Numbered from the stretch's first letter, positions 45,811 to 57,545 are shown. The stretch: 64,000 nt of DNA from Chelydra serpentina (GCA_037349315.1 JBAIAC010000007.1:2728001-2792000), one strand, 5' to 3'. The notes: a model not told the origin generated them from the sequence alone. Numbers and translations are program-made.

Positions 45811-47098
45811 AAGAGGCCAGAGTCATCCACAAGGGGGCTCTGTATCTCTGCCCAAGCACTGGCCCCAGGTATGTCCCCTAGCTACCTGCTGGGGACCTCC
45901 CTGGCTGAGGCAGCCCCAGGTAGGGAGCTCCATGGAAGGGGCGGTACTGAGTGTCTCTGCATTATCCTTTTCCAGGGATGCTTCATGGGGTTGGAGAGAG
46001 AACAACATACATTGCCTCTGGCCCGCCTTGTCCTCTCCTGGTCCACCTCCTACTCCCTGCCACCCCCGCCGACTTCCCAACCTGCTCCATATCCACCCCC
46101 AAAGCCCAACACAGAGCAGTTCCATAGAGAGGCATTCTGGGGGGACAGAGACAGCTGAGTCCTGCTTGAGTGGGGGAGTGGGGAGATCTGTGTATGTAAA
46201 GTTCCTTCGGGTTGCGAGGTGGGGTAGGATCCAGGAACATTATAAATTATGTTCAGGTTGGTACCAAAAACACCAGGACAGATTCTCATCCTGCTACTGA
46301 CACTAGAGTAAATCAGATGTTTGCGTGGACTTACTCCAGATTTACAAGGGTGTAAGTGAGATCCGATGCTGGGCCCAAGATGCGTTGTTTCTTCCGAGTA
46401 CTCATGAAGAACGGGCTGATATCCACACCAACAGGTGAATTGGAGTTGGAAGCTTGGGACAACAGGGACTTGCTAAGTTGTTTTGCTGGAAGTGTGAACT
46501 CCAGAAAGCCCTGCTTTGACATTAGGATTCAGGACCCATGTCTCAGCGCTTTGCTGGATGACATGAGGCTCTTTTTTGTTTTCAGCGAGTGCTGCTAGGA
46601 GTGGCAGAAGGTTAGCCGTTTCCCATCCCATTAGTTACAGAGATACTTACGAGTCTGACACAGTGCATTGCTGGCTGCACATCACCAGGCCACTCTGTCA
46701 AAACCAGGATGGCTGATGAGCTACGGACAAGCTTACAGTTAGATAATAGATGAAAGAGTCGCAAGATAAATGAGGTGCCTATAGAAAACCTGGCCACATG
46801 TGTTTAAAACAGGGGATCCGGCACCATTAATTCTCAGCAACCAGCTTTAAAAAAAGGCAACTCGGCACTTGACTTATGCTTAGAAAATGTTATCTTTCCT
46901 TTTAACAGCACTTTTACAGTGTATTTGGAGAAGATGACAAACAATAGGGTTATTCTGAGGTCCTGCCAAACACTACATTTGTTCAAGGAGAGGAGCAACG
47001 TTTCCCCTAATGTGTCAATTGACTTCTGTAGCCATGAAAACAGCTTGACCAACAAGCAATATTAATAAAAAGTGAAACCTCTGTTCCCAAGTTACAAC
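45804..47098. other. No recognised feature
   Basis: Several overlapping frames (up to 214 codons at 45656-46300) cover this stretch in both strands. None shows a domain, and the longest begins inside the PLE antisense. Near 46305-46362 are ACTAGAGTAAATCAGATG and AAGGGTGTAAGTGAGATCC words of a diffuse dispersed type. Confidence 0.35.
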
Positions 47099-47228
47099 TA
47101 GAGCTGGTCCAGATTTCTCCAACGGAAGGTTTTATGGTGGGAAAACGTGGTTTCATCAAAATCAAATCGAAATCAAAACTTTCCACAGGAATGTGTTGAT
47201 TTTGACAACATTTTATTTAGAAAACAAA

Positions 47229-48608
47229 CAAACACGGGAGGTAATTGTCCTGCTCTGGTGAGGCCTCACCTGGAGTACTGTGTCCAATTCTAGGCACCAC
47301 AATTTAGGAAAGATGTGGATAAACTGGAGAGAGTCCAGAAAAGATCAACACTAATGATAAAAGGTTTAAAAAACCTGACCGTTGAGGAAAGGTTAAAAAG
47401 ACTGGATATGTTTAGTCTTGAGAAAAAAAGATTGAGGGAATACATGACAGTCTTCAAATATGTTAAAGTCTGTTATAAAGAAGATAGTGATCTATGCCCA
47501 CTGAAGGTAGGACAAATCTGCAGCAAGGGAGATTTAGGTTGGACATTATGAAAAAAACTTTCTAACTATGAGAGTAATTATGATCTGGAATAGGCTTCCA
47601 AGGGAGGTTGTGGAATCTCCATCATTGGAGGTTTTTAAGAACAGGTTAGACCAGGCCTGCACAACTCATAAAGCGGCGAGGGCCATATTACTCCAAAGAA
47701 AACAGCTGAGGGCCGAAACCCCTCCCCCTGGTCCCGCGGAAACACCTTCCCGCCCAGCACCGCCCGCCCCGTGGAAACAACCCCTCCTTCCCCAGCGCTG
47801 GGGTGTGGAAGCCTGTAGAGGGGGAAAGAAACAGCGCGCATAGGATGACCAGATCACAGTAGTAAAATAGGACCCGCCCCCTCGCCGCTCAGCCCCACCA
47901 TCACACCCCTCTTCACCCCCCCAGGAGTCACTATATTACTGCACACAACAGTCAGTCAATGGAGTTGTAGATAAATCTCTGCATTATGCATTTTTGTGTA
48001 ACTTTTATATGACTTTGTATTGAACCTTGGTAATATGTTATAGCAGGCCACTAAGATAGTATAATTAAGGTAAAAGAAAAATGTATTTTGGCTAGAAGTA
48101 GAATAAGATCTTCCCCCCACTTTGTATTCAATTGCCCTGTTAATGAATGAGGTGTGAATGAGGAAGGCGTGGAAGGCAGGCGGCACCTCCAGACAGCTGC
48201 AACCCTTGGAAAGAGGATGGGAACCAGACCAAGGACAATCAAACTTGTCAAGTGGGCTGACTAGAGAAGAGCAGACATACTGATGGCCTCGGGGGTTAGA
48301 AGCAAGCACCTTCCTTTGGGAACACCCTCTTTGCAGCATTGGGACAACCCCCAGCCCAGAGACAAGCAGCAAAAAGGACCAATGGACACAGTCCCAGATT
48401 TTGGGCCGCAAAGTGAGCCCACTCACACCCCCCCCACGGGCCGCACGGTGAGCCCACGTGGGCCGCATGCGGCCCCCGGGTTGCATGTTGTGCAGGCCTG
48501 GGTTAGACAAACACCTATCTGGGATGGTCTAGGTTTACTTGATTCTGCCTCAGTGCAGGGGGCTGGACTAGATGACCTCTCGAGGTCCCTTCCAGCCCTA
48601 CATTGCTA
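47229..48608 (+). mobile_element. CR1 LINE 3' region split by a hAT element
   Basis: The left part 47229-47651 has GAGGCCTCACCTGGAGTACT, TGTGTCCAATTCTAGGCACC, GGAGAGAGTCCAGAAAAGAT and AGGGAGGTTGTGGAATCTCC. It resumes at 48509 and ends with GGGCTGGACTAGATGACCTC and GGTCCCTTCCAGCCCTAC. The frame at 47315-47551 is a remnant of CR1 ORF2. Confidence 0.88.
47652..48500. mobile_element. hAT element with perfect 8-bp TSD, nested in CR1
   Basis: GGTTAGAC lies at 47644-47651 and 48501-48508. Perfect 14-bp TIRs CAGGCCTGCACAAC / GTTGTGCAGGCCTG. The central AT-rich stretch (about 47935-48390) differs in composition from the C-rich flanks and could be a further insertion. At 849 bp it has no transposase domain; the 184-codon minus frame inside is unrecognised. 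Confidence 0.88.
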
Positions 48609-48830
48609 TGAGTCTATTTCCATTTTGACATTTTCCGAATGTTCCATTTTGATTTTTTGTTTCAATCATTTTTATTTAATTATAAAACATGACAATTTTA
48701 AAAAGCCAAAACTGAAACAAAATGTTTCGATTGATGTGAAACAACATTTTTTTTTGAAAATTTTGTTTTTGGGGGAAATTTCAAAATTCTTTGCTTTAGT
48801 TCTGATTTGTAACACTAGCAAATATTTCAC

Positions 48831-49180
48831 TCGAGGAATGCTGGTTGCCAGAAACCTGTAGTTATAACTAACCTTTGCTGAATACCGAGTACTCTATTGA
48901 GACAGCATGCAAAACATTGGTTTTTAACTGGGTTTGATTATCCATCTAGAACATCTATATATCTGCATCTATCTACAGCTATTCCATATTACAACTATAA
49001 AATGAACTGGAATTATAAAACATATCAAAGTAATGCTTAGAGATACTTTCCTCTGCATTTTGATCTCAAAGGAATGCTGTTGATTTAAAATGTATCGCCC
49101 TTCTGCCTGAAATATATTCACTCGCTATAGTTCTAAGACAGACCAAAGTTTCCTGTGAATTTATGAGATTACAGACAAAA
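48831..49180. other. No recognised feature
   Basis: AT-rich sequence with nothing identifiable. Confidence 0.35.
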
Positions 49181-49350
49181 CCATAGAATATCAGGGTTGG
49201 AAGGGACCTTAGAAGGTCATCTAGTCCAACCCCCTGCTCAAAGCAGGACCAATCCCTGATTTTTGCCCCAGATGGCCCCCTCAAGGATTGAACTCACAAC
49301 CCTGGGTTTAGCAGGCCAATGCTCAAACCACTGAGGTATCCCTCCCCCCC
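49181..49350 (-). mobile_element. tRNA-derived SINE with CR1-like 3' tail, near full length
   Basis: On the minus strand: A-box-like TACCTCAGTGG (plus about 49328-49338), AAACCCAGGGTTGTGAG, B-box-like GTGAGTTCAATCC (plus 49285-49297), then a body and the CR1-like tail CCTGCTTTGAGCAGGGGG ending in ATAGTTCTATG-like octamers. This matches the turtle Pol III SINE type known to share its tail with CR1, which would let CR1 proteins copy it. Confidence 0.85.
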
Positions 49351-50711
49351 AAGAAAACATACTTTCTTTTCAACATTGCATGTTTGAGAGCACTTTGTGT
49401 AGGGTCCATTTCACTGTTTTGCTAGAATCAGTTATTTGAGTGGGTTTTTCACAAGAGAAAACGTTTTAAAATGAAACAGGAATGTGTTATTGTAAACCCA
49501 CAAGATTTTCATGGGGACCAGAGGGGAGGTATAGCGTCTACAAGCAAGTGCTTTAACTCATTTTATTAAAAAATAAAAAACTAGATTTTGAAACTGACGG
49601 TGTCCCGTTAACGCAATACTTCTCAACCTCTGATAGTATGACCCCCAGTTCCAACAGGGAAAGAATGTTTCAAGGACCTGTCTCAGCTAGCCATAAACAG
49701 AGGGTGAGCACGACCCCTGAAACCCATTTGTGACCCTACCAGGTGGTGGTGACTCTCAGATTGTTAACCCACCTTTAACTCCTTGTGAGAGAAAATTAGG
49801 GAAGTGGGAGATGGACAAACATAGGCCCCAATTCTGCAAACAGATCCACACAAGCCAACCCTGGCATTCATGCAGACCCCAGGAATTTCAGCAGGCTCCA
49901 CAGAGGCACAAGGGCCATTGTACGGGGTGTATGTTTAAGCCCATAGTGTTGAGGTATACTGAAAAATAAATGCATCACCAACCATTCACCATCGTGGGCC
50001 CTGTTACAATTTATGCTGCAGCAGCCCGGCACAGCACTGCACTGGGCATCCTTAGCTTTGAATGTCCTTGCACTTGTTGTTTGGGGTCTCGTCGTTAAGT
50101 GACGCTAACATGTTCTTTACAGGTTGAGTTTCCTGTGTTAATATTAGGAGGGTTGGGGTTTTTTTTTAAACTAGGAGAGATGTAAATATTAATAAATACA
50201 ATATTTGTTTCGCTAGGTCTTACATTCACAGTTAACTCGTGACTCCGGCACAAGTTATTAAGCTGGGAGCCAATTACTTAAAAACAAAACAAAAAGCCCA
50301 ACTTTGGCCTCTAATTCTGCAAAGCACTTACATTCATGCTTAAGTCCCAGAGTTAAGTTTTAGGGTTACATGCATTGCTGGATCGGGGCCTTAATGAGTG
50401 TTCAGAATAGATGAATGTTCATAATTAGAACATACTTAGAGGGCATCATTAGAGCTGTAGGACCTTTAATACTTGTGTTGATGCATGAAAAGGAAGGGAC
50501 CCTTCCTGACTCTCAGAGGCCAGGCTGAGTTTGCTGGGCCTGGAGTTAGAAAAAAAAAATCGGTTTGGAGGTTCCCAATCCTGCAAGTGGCTCTGTGGTG
50601 TAATGTGTTCCCTGCTGTGCCTGATTCACTGAGGATAAGAGCCTACCACAGTGCTCCCCTGGAGAGCCTGGCTAATTAGCTCATGCTGCAGAGGCTTGTG
50701 CCTTGAGCTGT
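49351..50711. other. Mostly unassigned; repeat trace
   Basis: TACTTCTCAACCTCTGATAG and CCATTTGTGACCCTACCAG at 49618-49742 resemble a degraded hAT-type repeat. Near 50309-50360 is a TCTAATTCTGCAAAGCACTT dispersed word. No exon is seen. Confidence 0.3.
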
Positions 50712-51000
50712 CATAGAATCTCAGGGTTGGAAGGGACCTCAGGAGGTCATCTAGTCCAACCCCCTGCTCAAAGCAGGACCAACCCCAACTAAATCATCCC
50801 AGCCAGGGCTGTGTCAAGCCGGGCCTTAAAAACCTCTAAGGATGGAGATTCCACCACCTCCCTAGGTAACCCATTCCAGTGCTTCACCACCCTCCTAGTG
50901 AAATAGTGTTTCCTAATATCCAACCTAAACCTCCCCCTCTGCAACTTGAGACCATTGCTCCTTGTTCTGTCATCTGCCCCCACTGAGAACAGCTTTGAAG
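50712..51000 (-). mobile_element. CR1 LINE 3' end
   Basis: On the plus strand: ATAGAATCTCAGGGTTGG, CCCCCTGCTCAAAGCAGG, GGATGGAGATTCCACCACCT and GTTCTGTCATCTGCCCCCAC. It is closely similar to 34824-35155. The 140-codon minus frame is CR1 ORF2 end plus flank. Confidence 0.9.
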
Positions 51001-51793
51001 GGTACCTGGTCAATTCTCTGGGTTGGCAAGATGTCAGCCATTGCATACAGGCAGAGCTACTCCTACAGCAAGTCCCACTGACTTCAGTGGGGCCCCGGGC
51101 AGGCCCCGGTGCCCATGGATTCATTTGCAAACTCAGGGCCTTACATTGTAAACTGAGGAAAATCTGACCTGAAATCACTGACAGGCTAAAGATGGAAGCC
51201 CCTGGTGTCACTGTCAGAGGAGAAATGCAGTGTAAATATACAAGATTAGAGGACAGATGATGGGCTTAATCCTATGCCCATATTAGCAACATACTGAAGT
51301 GAGTAGTCTGATGGAGAGCAACAGGTTCAGGTGAGTAAAGATATTCACATGGGTTTGGGCTAGACTGAGCCTTTGTTCCTAGCTCTGAGAATGACGGGGC
51401 ACCATATAGAGTGTTACAGTCCCTTCCCTGGCCTATTTACCAGGCCTACATTCCTTCCCCCACCCACAGGGGCTTGGGGATAGCATCAGGGCTTTGCTAA
51501 CTCCCCCTGCCCCAACACAGACACCTGCTCAGGGAGTAGTACCCAGGCACTCTGTCTATGCTGCAGCTGAGCTGCCCGGAGGCCCTGCAAAGGAGGGTGC
51601 TCTTATTTCTCCGTGTAGCCGCATTCGGGCCAGGCACGGCCTGGCCCCGAGTGTTTAAAGGATGGGGCCCTCTACCAGTTTGTGATCAAAATGTCGGCCA
51701 GCACGATGGTACCACCAGGCCTGAGCAAAGCGAAGTGGTGATCGCTACGTTACTGCTATACTAATGGGACGTCTTGCAGAGGACTGGGAAGTG
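51001..51793. other. Mostly unassigned
   Basis: AGTCCCACTGACTTCAGTGG near 51072 is the dispersed motif described in findings. Nothing else is identified. Confidence 0.35.
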
Positions 51794-51915
51794 CAGGAGC
51801 TTTAAGCTCTTTGAAGCAGAGACTTTTGTTGTGTTTGGACAGTGCCTAGCGCGGTGGGGTTCAGGTTCATAACCGGGGCTCCTGGGCGCTACCGCAATAA
51901 TAAATAATTAATATG
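51794..51915 (+). mobile_element. CORE-SINE/L2-like 3' tail
   Basis: AAGCTCTTTGAAGCAGAGAC, GTTTGGACAGTGCCTAGCGC, GGGCTCCTGGGCGCTACCGC and AATAATAAATAAT are in the typical order. Confidence 0.75.
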
Positions 51916-52499
51916 CCCAAGCGTTGCACCTTTCAGAATGGTCCTGCTTTCAGAATGGTCTCAGGTCACAACTAGAGGTGAGAGCACAATGGGAGAAAAA
52001 ATGGTAATACTTATTTTATTTGCAAAAAAAACCCCACAACAATTTGCAAAATTCAATCAAACACACCGACTGTTCACCCAGAACGCAATGCTGGGCTAGT
52101 AATAGAAGAAACTGCTGAATATTTTACTTGAAACATATTGAGAAATTCACCATATAAACGATGCAATGATGCAATGCAGTGAACTCTAGTTGCAAATGGA
52201 ATAAACTTGGTATGAAGTTAGCTCCCATCAACACTAAAGCACATGAGTAACATTGCACATACAAGTAGTCCAACTATCTTCAAATCAACAGGAGTACACG
52301 TGAAAGTAGTATTGGGCGCTTGGGTACATGTTTGTAAGATTGGTAGCTAACTTCTAGCAAACATTTATAATGATAAAGGAGTGATATCGATAAGGTTAGT
52401 GCTAATAATCTTTTGAACTTCTACAGCATGTTTCAGCTGAAGAACCTGTGGGGCTTTATAAACATTGATTAGTTAAGCCTCACAATCCCCATCACCAGA
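51916..52499. other. No recognised feature
   Basis: AT-rich sequence with no supported element. Confidence 0.35.
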
Positions 52500-52626
52500 G
52501 CTTTCTGTCAATTATTTTTTGATGGGAAAATGCAGTTTCTGCAAAAGTGAAATTTTCTCAAGGAAACGTTTTTTCCACCAAAATGTCAATTTTCTGCGAG
52601 AAAAAAATGAAACATTTTGGTTCTAG
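52500..52626. repeat. AT-rich GAAAA/TTTTC element fragment
   Basis: TTTTTTGATGGGAAAATGC, CCACCAAAATGTCAATTTTC and GAAACATTTTGGTTCTAG belong to the same texture as 15088-15420. Confidence 0.5.
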
Positions 52627-52639
52627 TCAGTCTGATATT

Positions 52640-53160
52640 AAACTGCATCTGCCAGAGTGCCACAATGCCCCATGGGAGTTGTAGTTTGGGTGCCCCCATT
52701 CTACCATGCTGCATCTCTCATGATTAAGGGTATGATTACGTCATGGAGGTCACAGAAATCATGGATTCCATTACTTTCAGAGACCTCTGGAATGGCAGGC
52801 TGGCGCTGTCAGGGGCAGTCCCTACAGTACCGAGCCCTGCAGGCAGCAGGGGGGTTCCCAGAACTCCCAGCCACCACTCCCATTCCTAAGTGGGGTTTGG
52901 GCTCTCATTCCCTCACTTCCAGTTGGGCTTCAGTCTCCCCCTCCCCCCAGACCCATTTTATCATGGTTATTTTTGGTTATTTCTGTGTATTTTTCTTTAG
53001 TGCCTGTGACCTGTCCCAGACTTCTACTAAAAACAACCGTCACAAAATCTTAACTTTACTTATGATGCACCATGTTCTCTCCTCTAACTGAGTTGTGGGC
53101 GGGGGGGAGGATCATGAGTCACATGACTGTGGTGCATTATGGGAGATGTGGTCTGGCCAG
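52640..53160. repeat. Composite repeat, with a possible TTA-flanked insert
   Basis: CCCCATGGGAGTTGTAGTTTGG at 52666 and CATTATGGGAGATGTGGTCTGG at 53135 are imperfect direct repeats. Between them, TTA at 52724-52726 and 53050-53052 bracket a sequence beginning AGGGTATGATTACGTCATGG and ending CCGTCACAAAATC. Assignment is tentative. Confidence 0.35.
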
Positions 53161-53697
53161 GGAGCAAGTTACACGGGGGTGGGGTGAAAGGGCTAAGAGG
53201 TTTTATTTTCATATATACACTGGTACTGAAATGAGAGAGTCAAACAGCAGACAAGGCAATCCTTTCAATCTGGAATCTTAACCCTGTACCGTTGCCTGGT
53301 TCCCGAGAGCAACTCTGCCTCATGAATTTACTCTGATCAGAGCCCAAGGCAGCCAGCAAATTCCTGTTGTGCTAACCTCTCTCTTGCATACCCCCAAACC
53401 AACACCCCAGCATGTCTTCCCAAGACTCAACACTTGCTTGTACGCTAGCAAAAAACCTTGGAAGTCTGTGTGTAACAGCGCCACCTAGTGATGCCTGCCA
53501 TAACAATTACATGATTTCACTACATGATTCTCCAGTACCATTAATTTCTGGGAAACTTTCACACGTGCATATGCCAGCCTGACTGTAATCAGTTCTGGTG
53601 ACCTCATTTCCCAGAGGATGAGCCAGCTCCACATTCAAGATACATGGTAAATGTAGCACAAAAACAACCCAATTTTGGCCCTGATCCTCCAAGATGC
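53161..53697. other. No recognised feature
   Basis: About 540 bp with nothing identifiable. Confidence 0.35.
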
Positions 53698-53702
53698 CCT
53701 GC

Positions 53703-54383
53703 TGTAACAGGGTTCGGACTCACCCGGCGGCGCCTCCTGCGGGTCGTCCTTGGGAATTAGCTCACCAGCCTCTGGAGCGCCCTCTTCTGGCCGGTGAACC
53801 GCCTGACCGCTCTCTGGCCCCCGTGTCCCTCCCAGAACCTGGTGCCCTGTTCTCTGGGGTGCTGCCCCACTGGCAGTACCCCACAGCCTTAATCTTAGGG
53901 TCTCCCCTCCCAGGGGAACCCCCACCCACTAGCCCCACTTCACCTCAGTTTACAGCTACTGTCAGTCCCCATCTAGCCCCATGCACTGGGGCAGACTGCA
54001 GTGTAAGCCACTCATCATAGGCAAAGGGGGTTTGAACCTGCTGCCTCTGCCTACCCATGGGCTGCCCCCTGCAACCCTAGTACCTCGGCTGGCCTTACCA
54101 GGCCTGCAGCCTGGGGTTTCCTCAGGCCAGAGCTCCCCGGCTCCATTAGCCTTTCCCCAGCCCTGCTCCAGTTCAGTACCCTGCTTAGCTCCTGGCAGCC
54201 AGGCCCTTCTCTCTCTGGAAGCAGAGAGAGACTCTGGAGCTCCTGGCTGCCCTGGCCTTTATAAGGCCAGGCTTGTCTGTTTGGGGCATGGCCCCCAGCT
54301 CAGGCTACTTCCTGCCCTCCAGTCCTTCCCCCAGGGCTGACTCTGACCCTGTCAGGGCTGGAGCGGGTAGCCACCCCGCTACA
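53703..54383 (-). mobile_element. Solo LTR, perfect 5-bp TSD
   Basis: CCTGC lies at 53698-53702 and 54384-54388. The ends are TGTAACAGGGTTC and CACCCCGCTACA. On the minus strand a TATAAAGG box (plus about 54258-54265) is followed by CTCTCTCTGCTTCCAGAG. It is the same family and orientation as 60119-60786. Frames of about 110 codons over it are not genes. Confidence 0.85.
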
Positions 54384-54388
54384 CCTGC

Positions 54389-56238
54389 ACTTACATTAAT
54401 GGGGATCTCTGGGAACGCAGGGTTCTGCTGTGCGGAGCTCACTGCAAGATCAGGGCCTTTGCTTGGAACTCAGTAACATTTCTGCAGAATTGCCTTGTAT
54501 GATCCCGATGTTTAGATCCGTTTATACCATGCAGCCAGCATGTCCCATACATAGTTTTGTCAGTCATTCTATGAGAACAAGAGTGTTACCAAGGACACAG
54601 GACTTTAAGTGGTTACTTTTAATTTAATCCTGCTTTTTCTTAATATAGATTTGTTTTTAGTGCATGTTTGTGTTTAGGTATTTGCACTGCTCAGTTTACT
54701 GCGAAAGGCCCCAATCTGGCTCACAGTTATGGGTGTTAGTTGCCCCAAGCACTTCAGTGGGCTTACGGGCATATGTAAAGTTAAGCACGTGCCTCACCGT
54801 TTGAAGGATCAGGGCCTACATCTGCAGCTGAGGCCATGTCAGTCTCATTTTAATGTCTCTTATCTTTACAATAGGAAATATAGTCCCTGCCCCTAGGAAT
54901 GTGCCACCTGGCAATGACAAGACAGCTCCCATGTGCATAGAGTGTTAGGCATTGGTTTGAAAATGATAAAAGCACTATGGAGAGGGGTTTTCAGAGGTGC
55001 CTCTGGGAGGGAAGCACTGAATGCCAACGGAGTCTGGACACCTATCTCCTTCAGCTACCCCTGAAAATCCCAACCTAAATAAACCTCCATGGGTGAAATC
55101 TTGGGCCCGCAGACTTCAATGGCAAAACCCACACTCACGTCACTGAGGCCAGGACTTCACCCCGGCCTCTGTTTTAACAGAAGCCCTCTTTCCCGTCCCC
55201 GCAGCTAGCTACTAATGAATGCTTGTTTTTCCTCAAATAGCCGCCCCCGGTTTGCAAAATCTCTTACCCTGACATGAACTCTCGTTCCGTTTCTGCTTCG
55301 ACTGAAAGTGGATTACTTCACTACCGCTCCAGAAGTGCCAGGTGAAAATCTCTCTCTCTGGAGCGAACATGCCCAGGTTCCTAAGAAGAGACACATGTGG
55401 TATCGTTTTTCTATTATTTGGAACATACAGAACTAAATTAATAACAGTTCTTACAAGGCCCTGGGGCTCTGTGGAAAAAGATTTTGATCTCCTCAGGAAA
55501 GGCTCACCCTTGCGCACAGGAGAGACGCACTTGACTTCTGACCTCTTTTCAAAGACACCTGTGTGAGCTTTCAAAATCCACTACCGCCAATTATCCACTT
55601 TCAACCTGAAGTGTTTAAACCTCGGACCACATTAACGGAGCTTAGCACATAGCCATGTCATTGCAGACTTCCTGATGGGAGGAGATGTCTTGCCACGGTT
55701 AAAAGAGAGTTTAGGGATGGGGGCATGAGATTAATCAGCTTCTCCTCCTGACAGCTTCAAACAAAGAAGCCTTTTAGCCACCTGGTTTGTCTCTCTCACA
55801 CCTGTGTTAAGATTGTGAGACAATGCTTTGTACTGTTGCCTTGATCCTGTTATTTGCAGGTACCTGTCTACGGCCACACTGTAGCACTTAATAGCCCTTC
55901 AGCGAGACCAAAGTGAAGAAGCGGCACATATACTGTTTCTTCAGGATTGTAGTTTTAGGACATGATGGAATGTATTTAAAATCCAATGAGATTGATTGAG
56001 GGGTGGATGAGTGTTGTGTGAAGGGGGAGGAGGGACGGAGGAGCAGAGAGCATTTCAGCTTTGATTGTATTCCCTGTACAGTTGTGGACAGCGTATGGAA
56101 TTCCTTCTGTTATTGTAATGGCATGAATTGCAAAGCAGCGCACTAGCTGTTCATGGACCTACGCAGGGGGACACCCTGGGCTCTGCCTGCATGGATCCGA
56201 TTGCAGGGTCAGGGCCATTTTTCATTTCTGAAGACTCA
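54389..56238. other. Mostly unassigned; repeat traces
   Basis: A weak palindromic GGTTTTCAGAGGTGCC..CCCCTGAAAATCCC repeat lies at about 54985-55074. TGAAATCTTGGGCCCGCAG / CTTCAATGGCAAAACCC dispersed words lie at 55094-55130. No exon is seen. Confidence 0.35.
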
Positions 56239-56246
56239 GTCTGGAG

Positions 56247-56516
56247 CAGGGCTGGCCTTACCATGAGGCGAACTGAGGCGGCCGCCTCAGGTGCCAGACT
56301 GTGGTGGGGCGCCACTAGGACCCAGAGTGTAGAAAAGTGTGTCTGCTGCTCGTGCATATGGATTCTCTCTGCTCTAGGTGCACAGAGATGGGGGGGTGCC
56401 GTGCTGGAGGAAGGAGGGTACAAAAGACCTTTCAAAGTTTTGGCCCAAGCGAGGGGGCATGGGGGCGTCATTTGAGCTCCCCGCCTCACGTGCCAAAATG
56501 TTGTGGGCCGGCCCTG
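56247..56516. mobile_element. hAT-like element, perfect 8-bp TSD
   Basis: GTCTGGAG lies at 56239-56246 and 56517-56524. The ends CAGGGCTGGCCTT and GGGCCGGCCCTG are the same as at 8531-8802, and the whole 270 bp is closely similar to that copy. Frames across it, including the 186-codon minus frame 56151-56711, run through both edges and are not genes. Confidence 0.88.
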
Positions 56517-56524
56517 GTCTGGAG

Positions 56525-57324
56525 TTCCCGACTCAGGTAAAGATGGCCTAGCAATATTCAGATGGATTTCATTGGAGAGGGACCCCACTATACAGCTTTC
56601 AGGTGTCTTCTTCTGGCCATGCCCTGCCCCTTTTGCCACACACCCCAGATACATGATCCATGCTCCCATCACCTTGTCCTCCTCTATACCCAAATCCCTA
56701 GTGGTACACATTTTACCATCTCCCTGGTGGTTCTTCCCCTCGCCTCACTGGGGAGCTGGACTCATCCAAGGGACAGCAGGAACTCCTCTATGTACAAAAT
56801 GCTCCTAGAACTTCAGGAGCTGCTGGGGTTCGGTTTATCCCCATGAGGGCCAAATTTTCATTGAGTTCCATTGTATTTTGCCTGAGTAAAGAGTTCATGA
56901 TTGGGCTCTCTGGCAGTAAAAGCTGCCTTGTTTTCTCTGTCCCAGTGCAGGAAAGTAAGTCTAGATTTTAAATTCAGTTCTGTTTGTTTCCCATATTAAC
57001 AGCATTAACCTGAAGGAGAGAACATTATTGGCCCACCTCAGATCCCAATCCTAGTGAACAAGATGTCTACAAGACGGGGAGAGTCGAGCTGATCAGCCAA
57101 AAGTCTATACATATGATACGGTATTTCAGCAAATGCCAGCGCCTGGATTGATCACTGTAACCGAGTAGGGTTGAAATATTAGAGACACATTCCTAGTCAA
57201 GGCCTGGTTTAAATCACCAATGTTGTGGAAAGCTCTGGATGCATACTAAAAATATCCAAATGTTTTTTGGTTCTAGTTCCCCCGCCCCCTCTAAAAAGCA
57301 AAACCATCCTTGCACAATGACGCC
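56525..57324. other. No recognised feature
   Basis: About 800 bp with no supported element. Confidence 0.35.
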
Positions 57325-57545
57325 TAAGGGCTGGTCTACACTAACCCCCCAATTCGAACTAAGATTCACAACTTCAGCTACGTGAATAACGTAGCTGAAG
57401 TCGAAGTATCTTAGTTCGAATGAAAAGGTACTTACCCAGGGTCCACACGCGGCGCGCAGGCTCCCCCATCGACTGGGAGATAAATCGAACCCAGAAGATC
57501 GATTGGACTCCTCCGACGTGACGCGTAAGTATAGATGTACCCTTA
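57325..57545. mobile_element. Harbinger-like MITE sharing a hairpin with 23658
   Basis: The ends TAAGGGCTGGTCTACACTA and TAAGTATAGATGTACCCTTA are inverted. The perfect 12-bp hairpin CTTCAGCTACGT-GAATA-ACGTAGCTGAAG lies at 57372-57400, identical including its loop to 23702-23730. TTAGTTCGAA and GATCGATT words occur. It is about 221 bp and non-coding. Confidence 0.75.

Larger units (their letters stand above)
47099..48830. mobile_element. AGCTGGTC-type AT-rich element split by a CR1 copy
   Basis: The left part 47099-47221 opens CTAGAGCTGGTCC and contains ATCAAATCGAAATC. The right part, about 48610-48830, resumes with TCCATTTTGACATTTTCC and TTTGTTTCAATC words of the same texture. The CR1 (with its hAT) lies between. 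The right terminus is not clear. Confidence 0.55.

Noticed and set aside
45656..46300. 214-codon plus frame
   Set aside because: It begins antisense to the PLE coding region and crosses its target duplication; no domain.
49285..49338. tRNA gene
   Set aside because: A- and B-box-like words are those of a SINE head followed by a CR1-like tail; no complete cloverleaf was seen.
56151..56711. 186-codon minus frame
   Set aside because: It crosses both ends of a 270-bp hAT-like element with a clean TSD.
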